Shown here one piece after another: positions 25,982 to 33,870 of a DNA stretch of 64,000 nucleotides (position 1 is the first letter of the stretch; each line of letters starts with the position of its first letter). The DNA comes from JANOBD01 sp031411495. Its GTDB lineage: Bacteria > Planctomycetota > Phycisphaerae > Tepidisphaerales > Tepidisphaeraceae. The DNA lies in the NCBI GenBank assembly GCA_031411495.1, contig JANOBD010000165.1, positions 1-64,000 of the forward strand, read 5' to 3'. Under the pieces are notes generated by a model, which did not search any database, was not told where the DNA came from, and worked only from the letters and a program-made list of their open reading frames with translations. A program made the translations under genes and the position numbers.

Positions 25982-26281
25982 ATGCACATGATCACCCGAC
26001 ATCAGGACGAATCGATCCTCATCGGCGACCGAATGACTGTCACCGTGACCGAAATCGACAAAAGCGGCATCCGCCTGATGATCGAAGGCGAACTCATCGG
26101 CGGGCCCGATGACGGTCTGGCAATTCACGAAGCCCGCGAACTCGGCGTCGGCAGCGAAGTGCGCCTGGGCGACCTCGTGACGCTCAGTCTCGCCAACATC
26201 CGCGGCGGCACCGCCCGCATCGGCGTCGTCGCCCCCGCCAACGTTGCCATCCGGCGAAAAGAAATGCTGGATCAAAAATGA
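25982..26281 (+). CDS. CsrA-like protein with internal GGPDDG insertion
   Basis: Protein of 99 aa. Residues 1-16 (MHMITRHQDESILIGD) align gap-free with the CsrA N-terminus, which also fixes the ATG at 25982. Strands 2-3 follow (MTVTVTEIDKSGIRLMIEG). A roughly 20-residue insert with GGPDDGLAI (40-48) leads to a second set of strands, VRLGDLVTLSLANIRGGTAR, and the CsrA-type ending GVVAPANVAIRRKEML, in which one conserved Arg of the RNA-contact motif is kept. The insert and second half match the tail of the preceding gene. AGAGGGAAT lies just upstream as ribosome site. It is 97 bases downstream of the first CsrA-like gene on the same strand and probably cotranscribed. Confidence 0.82.
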   Translation: MHMITRHQDESILIGDRMTVTVTEIDKSGIRLMIEGELIGGPDDGLAIHEARELGVGSEVRLGDLVTLSLANIRGGTARIGVVAPANVAIRRKEMLDQK

Positions 26282-26283
26282 GT

Positions 26284-26372
26284 AGAGGCCAGAGATCAGA
26301 AGTCAGAGGTCAGACTCATTTCGGAGTTCTGACTTCTGATTTCTGATTTCTGACTGCTGATTTCTGATTTCT
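26284..26372. repeat. inverted repeat, CAGAAGTCAGAGGTCAGA word family (second copy)
   Basis: The left arm 26284-26317 (AGAGGCCAGAGATCAGAAGT onward) and right arm 26324-26372 (GAGTTCTGACTTCTGATTTC onward) carry the same word as the element at 22920. The right arm is longer, with extra TTCTGATT units. It occupies the gap between convergent genes, from 3 bases after one stop to 5 bases before the other, and could serve as a bidirectional terminator. Confidence 0.9.
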
Positions 26373-26376
26373 CCCC

Positions 26377-26736
26377 TCACACCAGCTTGCTCCTCATCAC
26401 GAAAAACACCGCCCCCACCATGCACGCGGCGGCGTAGATGTAATTTCGGTCGAGTTTCGCCTTCAGCAACAGCACCGCCACCGGGACGAACACCGCCAGC
26501 GTGATGATCTCCTGGAGGATCTTCAATTGCCCGAGCGAGAAGCCGGCCTTGTCCTGACCGATGCGGTTCGCCGGCACCTGGATCAGGTATTCGAACAGCG
26601 CGATGCCCCAGCTGATGATCGCGGCCGCGAACCACGATCGGCCGTGCATCGTCTTGTTCGTCAGGTGGTAGTACCAGGCGAGCGTCATGAAGACGTTCGA
26701 ACAGGCCAGGAGAAGGATGGTGAGGAAGAGATACAT
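26377..26736 (-). CDS. DMT-superfamily membrane protein (DUF486)
   Basis: Small integral membrane protein of 119 aa with four hydrophobic segments. The DUF486 landmarks are an N-terminal helix with SNVFMTLAWYYHLT, the second with SWGIALFEYLIQVPANRIG, then FSLGQLKILQEIITLAVFVP and a C-terminal helix. These proteins belong to the drug/metabolite transporter clan, but no substrate is established. The ATG at 26736 is the natural start. It is convergent with the CsrA-like gene and divergent from the UbiA-type gene; the 193-base gap upstream carries a REP-like element. Confidence 0.88.
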   Translation of the reverse strand: MYLFLTILLLACSNVFMTLAWYYHLTNKTMHGRSWFAAAIISWGIALFEYLIQVPANRIGQDKAGFSLGQLKILQEIITLAVFVPVAVLLLKAKLDRNYIYAAACMVGAVFFVMRSKLV

Positions 26737-26766
26737 GCGGGTTCCGGATTCACGGTTTCAGAATGC

Positions 26767-26845
26767 TGTCACTCTGAGTGTACTCGCGAAGAGTCTACGA
26801 ACGAGGGTGAACGATCGAGATCGAACTGACGAACTCCCTCGTTCG
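26767..26845. repeat. REP-like element, second copy, with 10-base stem
   Basis: The sequence tgtcactctgagtgtact, followed by cgcgaagagtctacg, shares word order with the element at 23400. A perfect 10-base inverted pair CGAACGAGGG (26798-26807) and CCCTCGTTCG (26836-26845) closes the element. It lies in the divergent promoter gap of DUF486 and the UbiA-type gene. Confidence 0.6.
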
Positions 26846-26929
26846 CAATCGCCAGGCACTACAAGTTTGACGGAGGACAGAGCCCGCCGTTGTGTCCTGA
26901 CGCGGCACGCATAGCATCCATCGAGACCC

Positions 26930-27844
26930 ATGACAGACTCCCCCGCCATCCCGTCTCCATTGCGATCCAAACTCGTCGAATTCGCATCCGACATCAAGCT
27001 GTCGCACTCGATCTTCGCGATGCCATTCGCCCTGCTGTCGATGGTGCTCGCATCGGTGAGCGTGGGCAAGCGATTTCCTTCGGCGACGCAGATCGCGCTC
27101 ATCGTGGTGTGCATGGTGCTCGCCCGTTCGTTCGGCATGGGGATGAACCGGCTGCTCGACGCCTCCCTCGACGCGCAGAACCCGCGCACCGCACGACGAT
27201 CCATTCCCGCGGGCCGACTTTCGCGCGGATCGGCGCTGGCGATTCTCGTCGGCTGCGCGATCGCCTTCGAAGCGGCCGCGCTGGGATTCGGGTTCTTCTG
27301 TCACAACTGGTACCCGGCCATGCTTGCGATGCCGGTGCTGCTCGTGCTGGGCGCCTATCCGCTCTTCAAGCGGTTCACGCGATGGTGTCACTTCTATCTC
27401 GGCTTTTGTCTCGCGCTCGCGCCGGTGTGTGCGTGGGTGGCGATCGCGGGAACGTTCAGCACGATCCCGTTCCTGATGGCCGGTGCCGTTCTCTGCTGGA
27501 CGGCGGGCTTCGACATCCTTTATGCGTGCCAGGATGTCGAATCGGACCGCGAGACCGGCGTCTTCTCGGTGCCGGCGACCTTCGGCATCGGGCGCGCGTT
27601 CTGGATCGCCCGCGGGACGCATGCGATCTGTCTTGCGCTGCTGGTAACGCTCGGCATCGTCAGTCCTCAACTGGATCTGCTCTGGTACGTTGCGGTGGGG
27701 ATCGTGGCGATCATCTTCTGCATCGAGCATTCGATCGTGAAACCGAACGATCTCAGCAGGCTGAATCTCGCGTTCTTCACGCTCAACGGCATTGTGAGCG
27801 TCTGTCTTGGAGCAATGGGAATTCTCGACGCGATCTCGCGATGA
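26930..27844 (+). CDS. mqnP: UbiA-type polyprenyltransferase, likely MqnP of the futalosine pathway
   Basis: Integral membrane prenyltransferase of 304 aa with about eight or nine hydrophobic segments. The first Asp-rich motif is NRLLDASLDAQNPRTARR, followed by SIPAGRLS. The second is DILYACQDVESDRETGVFSV. NPRT and PAGRL after the first motif are typical of the UbiA branch assigned to futalosine-type menaquinone synthesis rather than classical UbiA or MenA; this subgroup call is from memory of family patterns. It would attach a polyprenyl chain to the naphthoquinone precursor, upstream of UbiD/UbiX-dependent decarboxylation. The ATG at 26930 is used. The LUD gene follows after 27 bases, probably in the same transcript. 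Confidence 0.82.
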   Translation: MTDSPAIPSPLRSKLVEFASDIKLSHSIFAMPFALLSMVLASVSVGKRFPSATQIALIVVCMVLARSFGMGMNRLLDASLDAQNPRTARRSIPAGRLSRGSALAILVGCAIAFEAAALGFGFFCHNWYPAMLAMPVLLVLGAYPLFKRFTRWCHFYLGFCLALAPVCAWVAIAGTFSTIPFLMAGAVLCWTAGFDILYACQDVESDRETGVFSVPATFGIGRAFWIARGTHAICLALLVTLGIVSPQLDLLWYVAVGIVAIIFCIEHSIVKPNDLSRLNLAFFTLNGIVSVCLGAMGILDAISR

Positions 27845-27871
27845 CATCCGCGTCGTGGTATCAAAGCCGAC

Positions 27872-28504
27872 ATGCCAGAGCCGTTCGAATCGATCACCAG
27901 CTCGCTAGGCCGCACGAAAGTATTGACGCCGCCATCTCCGCCGGCAATCGACCCCGCGATCGCCCGCCTGACGCGCGGCGACGCCGATCTTCCCGGCGTC
28001 TTCCGCCAACGCGCCGGCGACGCAAAGATGAAGGTGATCCCCGCGACCGCAGACCTGCTTACGAGCGCCGTTCTCGAACAGCTTCAGGCGCGCGGCTGCA
28101 AGACCGCAATCGTGACGGAAATGCCCTGCCTGCACGTTCAGACTCTAATCGACGCCGGTATCTCGGTTTCGGCCTGGCGGGAATCGACGCTCGACGCAAG
28201 CTACGACGTCGACGTCGGCATCACCGACGTCTACCGCGCCGTCGCCGAGACCGGGTCGATCGTCATTCGTGAAAGCGAGACGCACGGCCGCGCGGTTTCG
28301 CTCGTGCCGCCGATCCATTTTGCCATCGTGAAGAAGTCCCAGATCCTCCCCGACCTGATCGACTTGATGGCCGACGTCGCGCGCGAGGGTACGGCCTCGG
28401 GAATCGTGATCATCACCGGCCCGTCGAAGACGGCCGACATCGAGATGAACCTCGTCACCGGCGTACACGGCCCGGGCGAAGTGGTGATCTTCCTGATCGA
28501 CTAA
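27872..28504 (+). CDS. LUD domain protein (LutC/YkgG family)
   Basis: Soluble protein of 210 aa. The LUD landmarks are VDVGITDVYRAVAETGSIVI near residue 110, LVPPIHFAIVKKSQILPDLI and the terminal ITGPSKTADIEMNLVTGVHG followed by PGEVVIFLID. In lactate-utilisation operons LutC works with the Fe-S proteins LutA and LutB, but neither is here, so this is a lone member. Its coupling to the UbiA-type gene suggests a redox or quinone-related role at most (inference). The ATG at 27872 is clear. A strong inverted repeat begins 33 bases after its stop. Confidence 0.88.
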   Translation: MPEPFESITSSLGRTKVLTPPSPPAIDPAIARLTRGDADLPGVFRQRAGDAKMKVIPATADLLTSAVLEQLQARGCKTAIVTEMPCLHVQTLIDAGISVSAWRESTLDASYDVDVGITDVYRAVAETGSIVIRESETHGRAVSLVPPIHFAIVKKSQILPDLIDLMADVAREGTASGIVIITGPSKTADIEMNLVTGVHGPGEVVIFLID

Positions 28505-28536
28505 ATGGTTACGCCATCGAACGCGAAAGAACAGAT

Positions 28537-28651
28537 GCAACCGCAGAGGCGCGGAGACGAACGTAGAGGCAACGCAGAGAGAAATGCCGCCACAATACGA
28601 AGACCGGATTCTTTGCGTGCCTCTACGCGATCTACGCGCCTCTGCGGTTGC
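28537..28651. repeat. inverted repeat, CCGCAGAGGCGCGGAG word family
   Basis: The left arm (GCAACCGCAGAGGCGCGGAG onward, 28537-28580) and right arm (28611-28651, ending GCGCCTCTGCGGTTGC) pair perfectly over the outer 16-17 bases and imperfectly further in. It fills the gap between the convergent LUD and subtilase genes and ends 3 bases before the subtilase stop. A half copy of the same family is at 55842. Confidence 0.9.
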
Positions 28652-28654
28652 CTT

Positions 28655-31600
28655 TCAGGTCAGTGTCAAAGCAATCGATTCGTGTCGTTGACGAGTCGGC
28701 AGGACGATCGCGGCACCCTGGTACCGCTGCGCGAGCGCGAGCAGATCATCGAAGTTCACGACGCCGTCGTAATTCGTGTCACCCTGTGAGTAAGGACCGC
28801 TCTGCTTGTAGTGCTGGGCGAGGATGAGCAGATCATTGAAATCGACGACGCCGCTCTGGTCGAAATCGGCGCGATTGAATCCGAAATCGAAGTTGTAGTC
28901 GGCCGACATCGCGACACCTTGGGGATTCACGACGCCCGCGGCCGATAGCGTCAGGCGGAACGACGACTCGGCGAAGTAGTTGCCGGGGTTCATCTGGATC
29001 GTCAGCGTGTGCGCGGTCGCGTTGTAGCTGGTGAAGTACGCACTCGTCGCGATCGACGTGCCGGTAGACAGATTGCGAAGTGAAATCGCCGACGCGGGCG
29101 GCGTCTGGATGTTCTGGCTGAACGTGACGATCAGTCGCTGGTTCACATCGAGCGTCAAGACGGCCGAGGTCACGCTCGGCGCGGCGCTGGTCGACTGCCG
29201 CGTGCCGAAGTTATTTCCCGAACTCGTCGTCCCCGGCGCCGGCGTGACCATTCGCGCCGGGGCCAGCGTCGACATCGTGAAGTTCACCACGCGATCATCC
29301 CCGCCAGCGCCGTTGCCGTTCCCATCGAGTTGTCGACCGAACGGATCGCGCAGCCCGCTGGCGCCGCTCCTGGCGATAAACCGGTACACGCCGGGCGTAA
29401 GCGATGGACCAATGGTAAATGTGATGCCATTGCTCGCGATCTTGTACGACGATTTCGTCATTGCCACTGACGCGTCATCCGCCGTTGCGAACACGCCATC
29501 CGAGCCGGCAGAGACCAGTTGCCAGTTGGACGCGTTGTTTGCGCTGCCGACATCGAGCACATCGGACGTCTGAACGACAAAAGTCGTCGGCGCGATCACC
29601 ACGGTCCCGCCATCGACGGGTAGGCCGTCGATGGCGCCGAGTTTGGGCGGTACGAGTGTCTGGGTGAGCGCCTTGTAGGCATCCACCCTGCCGCTGCCGA
29701 GCAGGCCGAGGAAATCAGGGTTCAATGCGTCCACGTCATCGGTTGCGGAAAGAAGCTGCGCCGCGACCTGGTCTCGCGTCCACGACGGGTTCTTCGCCCA
29801 GATGAGGGCGGCCACGCCGCTGACGATCGCGGCGGCGACGCTGGTGCCGCCCATCGTCCCGGTTGATGGATTGCCAGCGTTGTTGGTCGTGGAGAGGATC
29901 GGCTCGCCGGGCGCGCAGATATCCACGCCGCTGCCGTAGTTGCTGTCGGAGAGCTTCTTGTCGTTCGCGTCCACTGCCGCGACGTAGATCGTCGATTCGA
30001 TTTTCGTCCGCGCCGGATCGAGCGCGTTCTCGTTGCCGGCCGAGTTGATGTGGAGCACGTTACGGCTGTCGAGATACTGGACGGCGGCGTTGTAGGTCGG
30101 ATCGAGCGGGTCGACGAAGCCGTCGACGTTGTAGCTGACGTTGACGACCTTCGCGCCGATGTCGGCGGCGTACTTGAACGCGTTGTAGATGACTGCGCTG
30201 GTCCAGGTCCCGCTGCCAAAGAAGCGGATCGGGACGATCGTGGCTTTGCCGGCAACGCCTGCGACATTGATCGCGTTGTTGGTCCGCGCCGCGATGACGC
30301 CGGCGATGTGCGTGCCGTGGCTGTCGCCGTTCTCGGGGTTGGGATTGTTGTCGCCGGTGCCCAGGCCGGTACTGTTCGTGAAATCCCAGCCGTTGCGGTC
30401 GTCGATGTAGCCGTTGCCGTCGTCGTCGATGCCGTTGCCGGCAATCTCGGCGGTGTTGGTCCAGAGGTTTGGCGCAAGATCGGGATGCGAAAGTAACACG
30501 CCATCGTCGATCACCGCGACCTTTACGCCCGCGCCTTCGCTCAGATCCCATGCACTGGCGGCACCGATCCGCGTAAAGAACGTCTGCGACGAGAACTGTG
30601 GGTCGCTGGGCGTGTACTCGCGCGGGTCGGTGGCGTGGGCGCGGTGGTAGATGTAATTCGGGCTGGCAAAGCGGATGTCGGGGACGCTCAGAAGCCGATC
30701 CGCGACTTTCGCGGCATCGTATCCTTTGCGAAGCGTGAGGATCGACAAATCGGCGCCCAGCTTCCTTGTCGATGCGAAGTTGATCGCCTTCAGCAGATCG
30801 GCGGTCATTCGTGTCGAGAGCCGCGCGCGAATTACCTTGATCGACGAGGCTGAAACGATGATCTGGTCCTGAACGTATTCGGTCGGCCGGACGGACGCGG
30901 AACCCGGGATTCGCGTCGCGAAGCTCGCGACCGCTCCAGCCCCGACGGGAAGCGTCTGCGTCCACCCGAACGGCAATACCGTGCGGACCGCGTACGTCTG
31001 CGGCTTCACGCCGCTGAACAGATAATCGCCGCTCGCGTTGGTGACGACGCCGGGCTCGTCCTTGTCAAGCTGGCCGTTGTCATCCAGATCGAGGAAGACG
31101 GTCCGGCCGGCGATCCCGGTTTCGCCGGCGTCCTGCGATCCATTGGCATTGAGATCGTTAAACACCCTGCCGCCGATATTCGCAGGCGGCAGCCGCACGC
31201 CGAAATCGACATCCGCCACCGAGCCCCCTGCCGCCACGGTCACGCTCGCGCTGTTCCGCTGCGCGACATATCCGCTCTGAATCACGGGCTTCACGGTCAG
31301 CGCTCCGCTCGCAGCGGTTTCGAGCAGGTAGGCGCCGTCGGCGTAGGTCGTCGCGTCCGGCTCGCCGTTGCGAATCGTCATGCCCCAGTTGAAGAACGTT
31401 CCGGTGTCGCCGAGCGAATCATCGGTTACTTCCAGCGTCCAGGTTCCGTTGATGCTCGAGCCGTTCCACTGGCCCATCGAAAACTCGGGACGATAGCGGG
31501 CCGTGTTGGTGCTGGTGGAGATGCCGTTGATCCGCTGTTGGGCGTCGTCGTCAAAAATCGTGTTGATGAAATCGTGACCCGCGCCGCCGTTGTCGGTGCA

Positions 31601-32005
31601 GAGCTCAATCTTGATCCCGTTAGGCGAGGTGAGAAAGAGGTCGAGGTCGGCCAGGTACGCGTGGGCGATGTTGATGCGCACGTCGACATCGGCAATCGTC
31701 CCGGTCGCGCCGCTGACGGTGATGGGGACAGTGTAGGTGGTCTTGTCGTTGATGGCGAAGCTGCTGTTGGTGGAGTTCCAGGTGCCACTGGTGCCATCGA
31801 CGACGCCGTTGTTGTTGGAATCCTGGAAGATGATCCACTGGGAGAGGTTCAGCTCGCCGGTCTCCTGTGTGCCGTTCAGGTTGTCGTCGTAAAACACGTT
31901 GCCGGCGATCGAGGCGACGAGGAGACGTCGCGGTTCGAGCGGCTGCAGAACGTTTCGAGACTTTTTTCGGCGCGTGCGCATGGACGAACAGGAAACCTTA
32001 CGCAT
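28655..32005 (-). CDS. secreted multidomain subtilase (S8) with LEPR-XLL start, P-domain, SdrD-B repeats and dockerin
   Basis: Protein of 1116 aa. The domain order is as follows. LEPR-type motif QPLEPRRLL at 22-30. SdrD-B-like segment at about 33-70. P/homo-B domain at about 75-215. Second SdrD-B segment at about 275-345. A propeptide-like region at about 380-455. S8 catalytic domain at about 470-790, with Asp500 (VAVIDDG), His563 (SHGTHIAG) and Ser722 (GGTSVAAA). An Ig/SbsA-like beta region runs to about 1030. A dockerin-like tail has two EF-hand-like repeats (ADFDQSGVVDFNDLLILAQ and TNYDGVVNFDDLLALAQ). The P-domain lying before the catalytic domain is unusual. An in-frame ATG at 31981 is an equally good start. 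It is a probable cell-surface protease. Confidence 0.9.
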   Translation of the reverse strand: MRKVSCSSMRTRRKKSRNVLQPLEPRRLLVASIAGNVFYDDNLNGTQETGELNLSQWIIFQDSNNNGVVDGTSGTWNSTNSSFAINDKTTYTVPITVSGATGTIADVDVRINIAHAYLADLDLFLTSPNGIKIELCTDNGGAGHDFINTIFDDDAQQRINGISTSTNTARYRPEFSMGQWNGSSINGTWTLEVTDDSLGDTGTFFNWGMTIRNGEPDATTYADGAYLLETAASGALTVKPVIQSGYVAQRNSASVTVAAGGSVADVDFGVRLPPANIGGRVFNDLNANGSQDAGETGIAGRTVFLDLDDNGQLDKDEPGVVTNASGDYLFSGVKPQTYAVRTVLPFGWTQTLPVGAGAVASFATRIPGSASVRPTEYVQDQIIVSASSIKVIRARLSTRMTADLLKAINFASTRKLGADLSILTLRKGYDAAKVADRLLSVPDIRFASPNYIYHRAHATDPREYTPSDPQFSSQTFFTRIGAASAWDLSEGAGVKVAVIDDGVLLSHPDLAPNLWTNTAEIAGNGIDDDGNGYIDDRNGWDFTNSTGLGTGDNNPNPENGDSHGTHIAGVIAARTNNAINVAGVAGKATIVPIRFFGSGTWTSAVIYNAFKYAADIGAKVVNVSYNVDGFVDPLDPTYNAAVQYLDSRNVLHINSAGNENALDPARTKIESTIYVAAVDANDKKLSDSNYGSGVDICAPGEPILSTTNNAGNPSTGTMGGTSVAAAIVSGVAALIWAKNPSWTRDQVAAQLLSATDDVDALNPDFLGLLGSGRVDAYKALTQTLVPPKLGAIDGLPVDGGTVVIAPTTFVVQTSDVLDVGSANNASNWQLVSAGSDGVFATADDASVAMTKSSYKIASNGITFTIGPSLTPGVYRFIARSGASGLRDPFGRQLDGNGNGAGGDDRVVNFTMSTLAPARMVTPAPGTTSSGNNFGTRQSTSAAPSVTSAVLTLDVNQRLIVTFSQNIQTPPASAISLRNLSTGTSIATSAYFTSYNATAHTLTIQMNPGNYFAESSFRLTLSAAGVVNPQGVAMSADYNFDFGFNRADFDQSGVVDFNDLLILAQHYKQSGPYSQGDTNYDGVVNFDDLLALAQRYQGAAIVLPTRQRHESIALTLT

Positions 32006-32095
32006 CGGACGACGAAGGTCACGAAGAATCGAGACGGGCGATCGACTGGCCCGGGCACATCTCGGCGGATATGCCGGTCCTGCGGAGGAGTGGGG

Positions 32096-33088
32096 TCAGC
32101 CGATCCGCGCGATGACGCGCTGCCAGTTGCCCGATTCGATCTTTGCGGTATCAGCATCGCTGAAGCCCGCACGTTTGAGCGCCAGCCCGACTTTGGGCAT
32201 GTCGGCCGCGGTTACGATCTCATGCGGGATCTGATCCCTGCCGAGCCCGCCGTCCATGTCGGTGCCGATGGCGACGTGATCGGCGCTCCCGGCGAGGTCG
32301 CACATGTGCTTGATGTGGGCGACGACGTCATCGAGGCTTGCGCGGCGTTTGCCGTACTGATCGAAGGGCAGGAGAAACTTGTCGAAGAAGTTGATGCCGA
32401 TCACGCCCCCACGCTCGGCGATGGCGCGGATCATCGCGTCCGTCAGGTGCCGCTCGCCGGGATCGAGTTTCACGATCGACCGGCAGTTGCTGTGGCTCGC
32501 GACGATGAGTCTGTCGGTCGCATGGATCAGATCCCAGAACGACCGCTCGGCGAGGTGTGAGGCGTCGTGGATGATGCCGAAATCGTCTAGATCCTTCACC
32601 AGGGATTTGCCTTCGCTGGTGAGCGGCCCCGGTGTGGAGGTGCCTCCGGCGTAGCGCGTCGCCTGCCAGGCCATGCCAACCAATCGAACGCCATTCGCGT
32701 AGATCCACTCCACATCGGCCGGCGTTCGAATCGCTTCCGCGCCTTCGAGCAGGATGTACGCCTTCGTAGCTTTCGAGTGCGGGGATGTGAACGGCTCGCG
32801 TCGCGCGAGTTGCTGGAGCTGTCCCTCGCTGTGCCACTGCTTGTATTGCTCGATCTGAGATCGCGCCTGGTCGTGTGCCGCCTGCGGAGACGTATATCCC
32901 TTGTGCTTGGGCATGTTCGGTTGGCAAAAGATCGTAGAGAAGACAACCTCGACGCCGCCCTCGCGCAGATCGGGAAAGCCGACGGTGGCAATTTCGTTTT
33001 CCGCAATCGGCTGCTCGCGCGCCGGCTTCCGAATGTCACGGCCGCGCGTCACGTTGTAGGCGAGGTCCAGATGTGCGTCGATGATCAT
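32096..33088 (-). CDS. membrane dipeptidase family protein (peptidase M19)
   Basis: Metal-dependent dipeptidase of 330 aa. The first metal motif is IIDAHLDLAYN at residues 2-12. The bridging Glu lies in LLEGAEAI, the His pair in IHDASHLAERSF and VASHSNCRSI, and a late Asp in VAIGTDMDGGLG. All expected ligands are visible, so it should be active. Bacterial M19 enzymes cleave dipeptides, including D-residues. No signal peptide is seen, so it is cytoplasmic. The ATG at 33088 gives the first metal motif at once. It lies 90 bases upstream of the subtilase start on the same strand, with separate promoters likely. Confidence 0.92.
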   Translation of the reverse strand: MIIDAHLDLAYNVTRGRDIRKPAREQPIAENEIATVGFPDLREGGVEVVFSTIFCQPNMPKHKGYTSPQAAHDQARSQIEQYKQWHSEGQLQQLARREPFTSPHSKATKAYILLEGAEAIRTPADVEWIYANGVRLVGMAWQATRYAGGTSTPGPLTSEGKSLVKDLDDFGIIHDASHLAERSFWDLIHATDRLIVASHSNCRSIVKLDPGERHLTDAMIRAIAERGGVIGINFFDKFLLPFDQYGKRRASLDDVVAHIKHMCDLAGSADHVAIGTDMDGGLGRDQIPHEIVTAADMPKVGLALKRAGFSDADTAKIESGNWQRVIARIG

Positions 33089-33138
33089 GGTTCGGATTTA
33101 ACCACAGAGGGCTCGAAGAGCACAGGGACAGAAGAGTT

Positions 33139-33233
33139 GGAACCACAGATGAACAAGATCAACACAGATGAAAGGCGAGTCATTCTTTCCGTCCCATCTC
33201 ACATCTGTGTTCCTCTTGTTCATTTGTGGTTTC
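33139..33233. repeat. inverted repeat, CCACAGATGAACACAGAT word family (second copy)
   Basis: The left arm 33139-33172 (GGAACCACAGATGAACAAGA onward) and right arm 33202-33233 (CATCTGTGTTCCTCTTGTTC onward) pair around a loop of about 30 bases. The left arm nearly duplicates that at 22492. Flanking runs (accacagagggctcgaag at 33100 and cttcgcccgcttcgcgcctt near 33255) look like degenerate arms of a surrounding outer element. Confidence 0.88.
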
Positions 33234-33285
33234 GCTTCCCTTTCTTCGCTAGCCTTCGCCCGCTTCGCGCCTTCGCGACCCTCCC

Positions 33286-33834
33286 TCACGTAGGGAAACA
33301 CCGCCCCGAATCGCTCTGAACCTCGGCCAAGATCATCTTGCTCACCTGCGCCGGCGAGAGATGGCTCACATCGATTTCGCGGGTCATGGTTTCGCGGTAG
33401 AGCGGCTCGCGGACCTTGAGCAGGTGTTCGATTTCCGCAATGCCGCCGCCGAGATGCGTGAGCGCGGGGCGCGTCAGTGCACTTTGCGGGTCGGCGTTCA
33501 TGCGGTCGTTGAGGATGTGCGGATCACACTTGAGGTAGATGCGATACGCGCTGGATCGCTTAATCAGTTCGCGGTTCCCCTGTCGCAGCACCGTGCCGCC
33601 GCCGAGTGAAACAATCCGGTCGTCCGGCCAGCGCATGACGTCTTCCAGCACGCCAGATTCCAGATCGCGGAAGTGGTGCTCGCCGTCGGTGGCGAAGATG
33701 TCGGCGATCGTCTTGCCGGCCCGGCGGACGATCAGCTCGTCGACATCGACAAACTCGCACTCGAAGGTGCTCGCCAAGAGCTTTCCGACGGTCGTTTTTC
33801 CGCAGGCGCGCATGCCCATCAGGACGATTTGCAT
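33286..33834 (-). CDS. aroK: shikimate kinase
   Basis: Phosphorylates shikimate at the 3-hydroxyl in chorismate synthesis; cytoplasmic, 182 aa, normal length. The P-loop is GMRACGKTTVGK at residues 7-18. The shikimate-binding Asp lies in EFVDVDELI, FRDLESGVLE supplies the Arg and Glu, and SLGGGTVLR is the Gly-rich shikimate loop. The lid region has NADPQSALTRPAL. The ATG at 33834 (MQIVLMGM) is chosen since the P-loop strand begins there; 26 further in-frame residues upstream run into a repeat. It stands alone, with no other shikimate gene nearby. Confidence 0.92.
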   Translation of the reverse strand: MQIVLMGMRACGKTTVGKLLASTFECEFVDVDELIVRRAGKTIADIFATDGEHHFRDLESGVLEDVMRWPDDRIVSLGGGTVLRQGNRELIKRSSAYRIYLKCDPHILNDRMNADPQSALTRPALTHLGGGIAEIEHLLKVREPLYRETMTREIDVSHLSPAQVSKMILAEVQSDSGRCFPT

Positions 33835-33870
33835 GGCCAGAGTGTAATCGAGGTAGGCGGTCGATGCCCG

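Noticed and set aside
33098..33301. Small - strand frame between the M19 and aroK genes
   Set aside because: It is made entirely of the inverted repeat and its flanks and has no family features.
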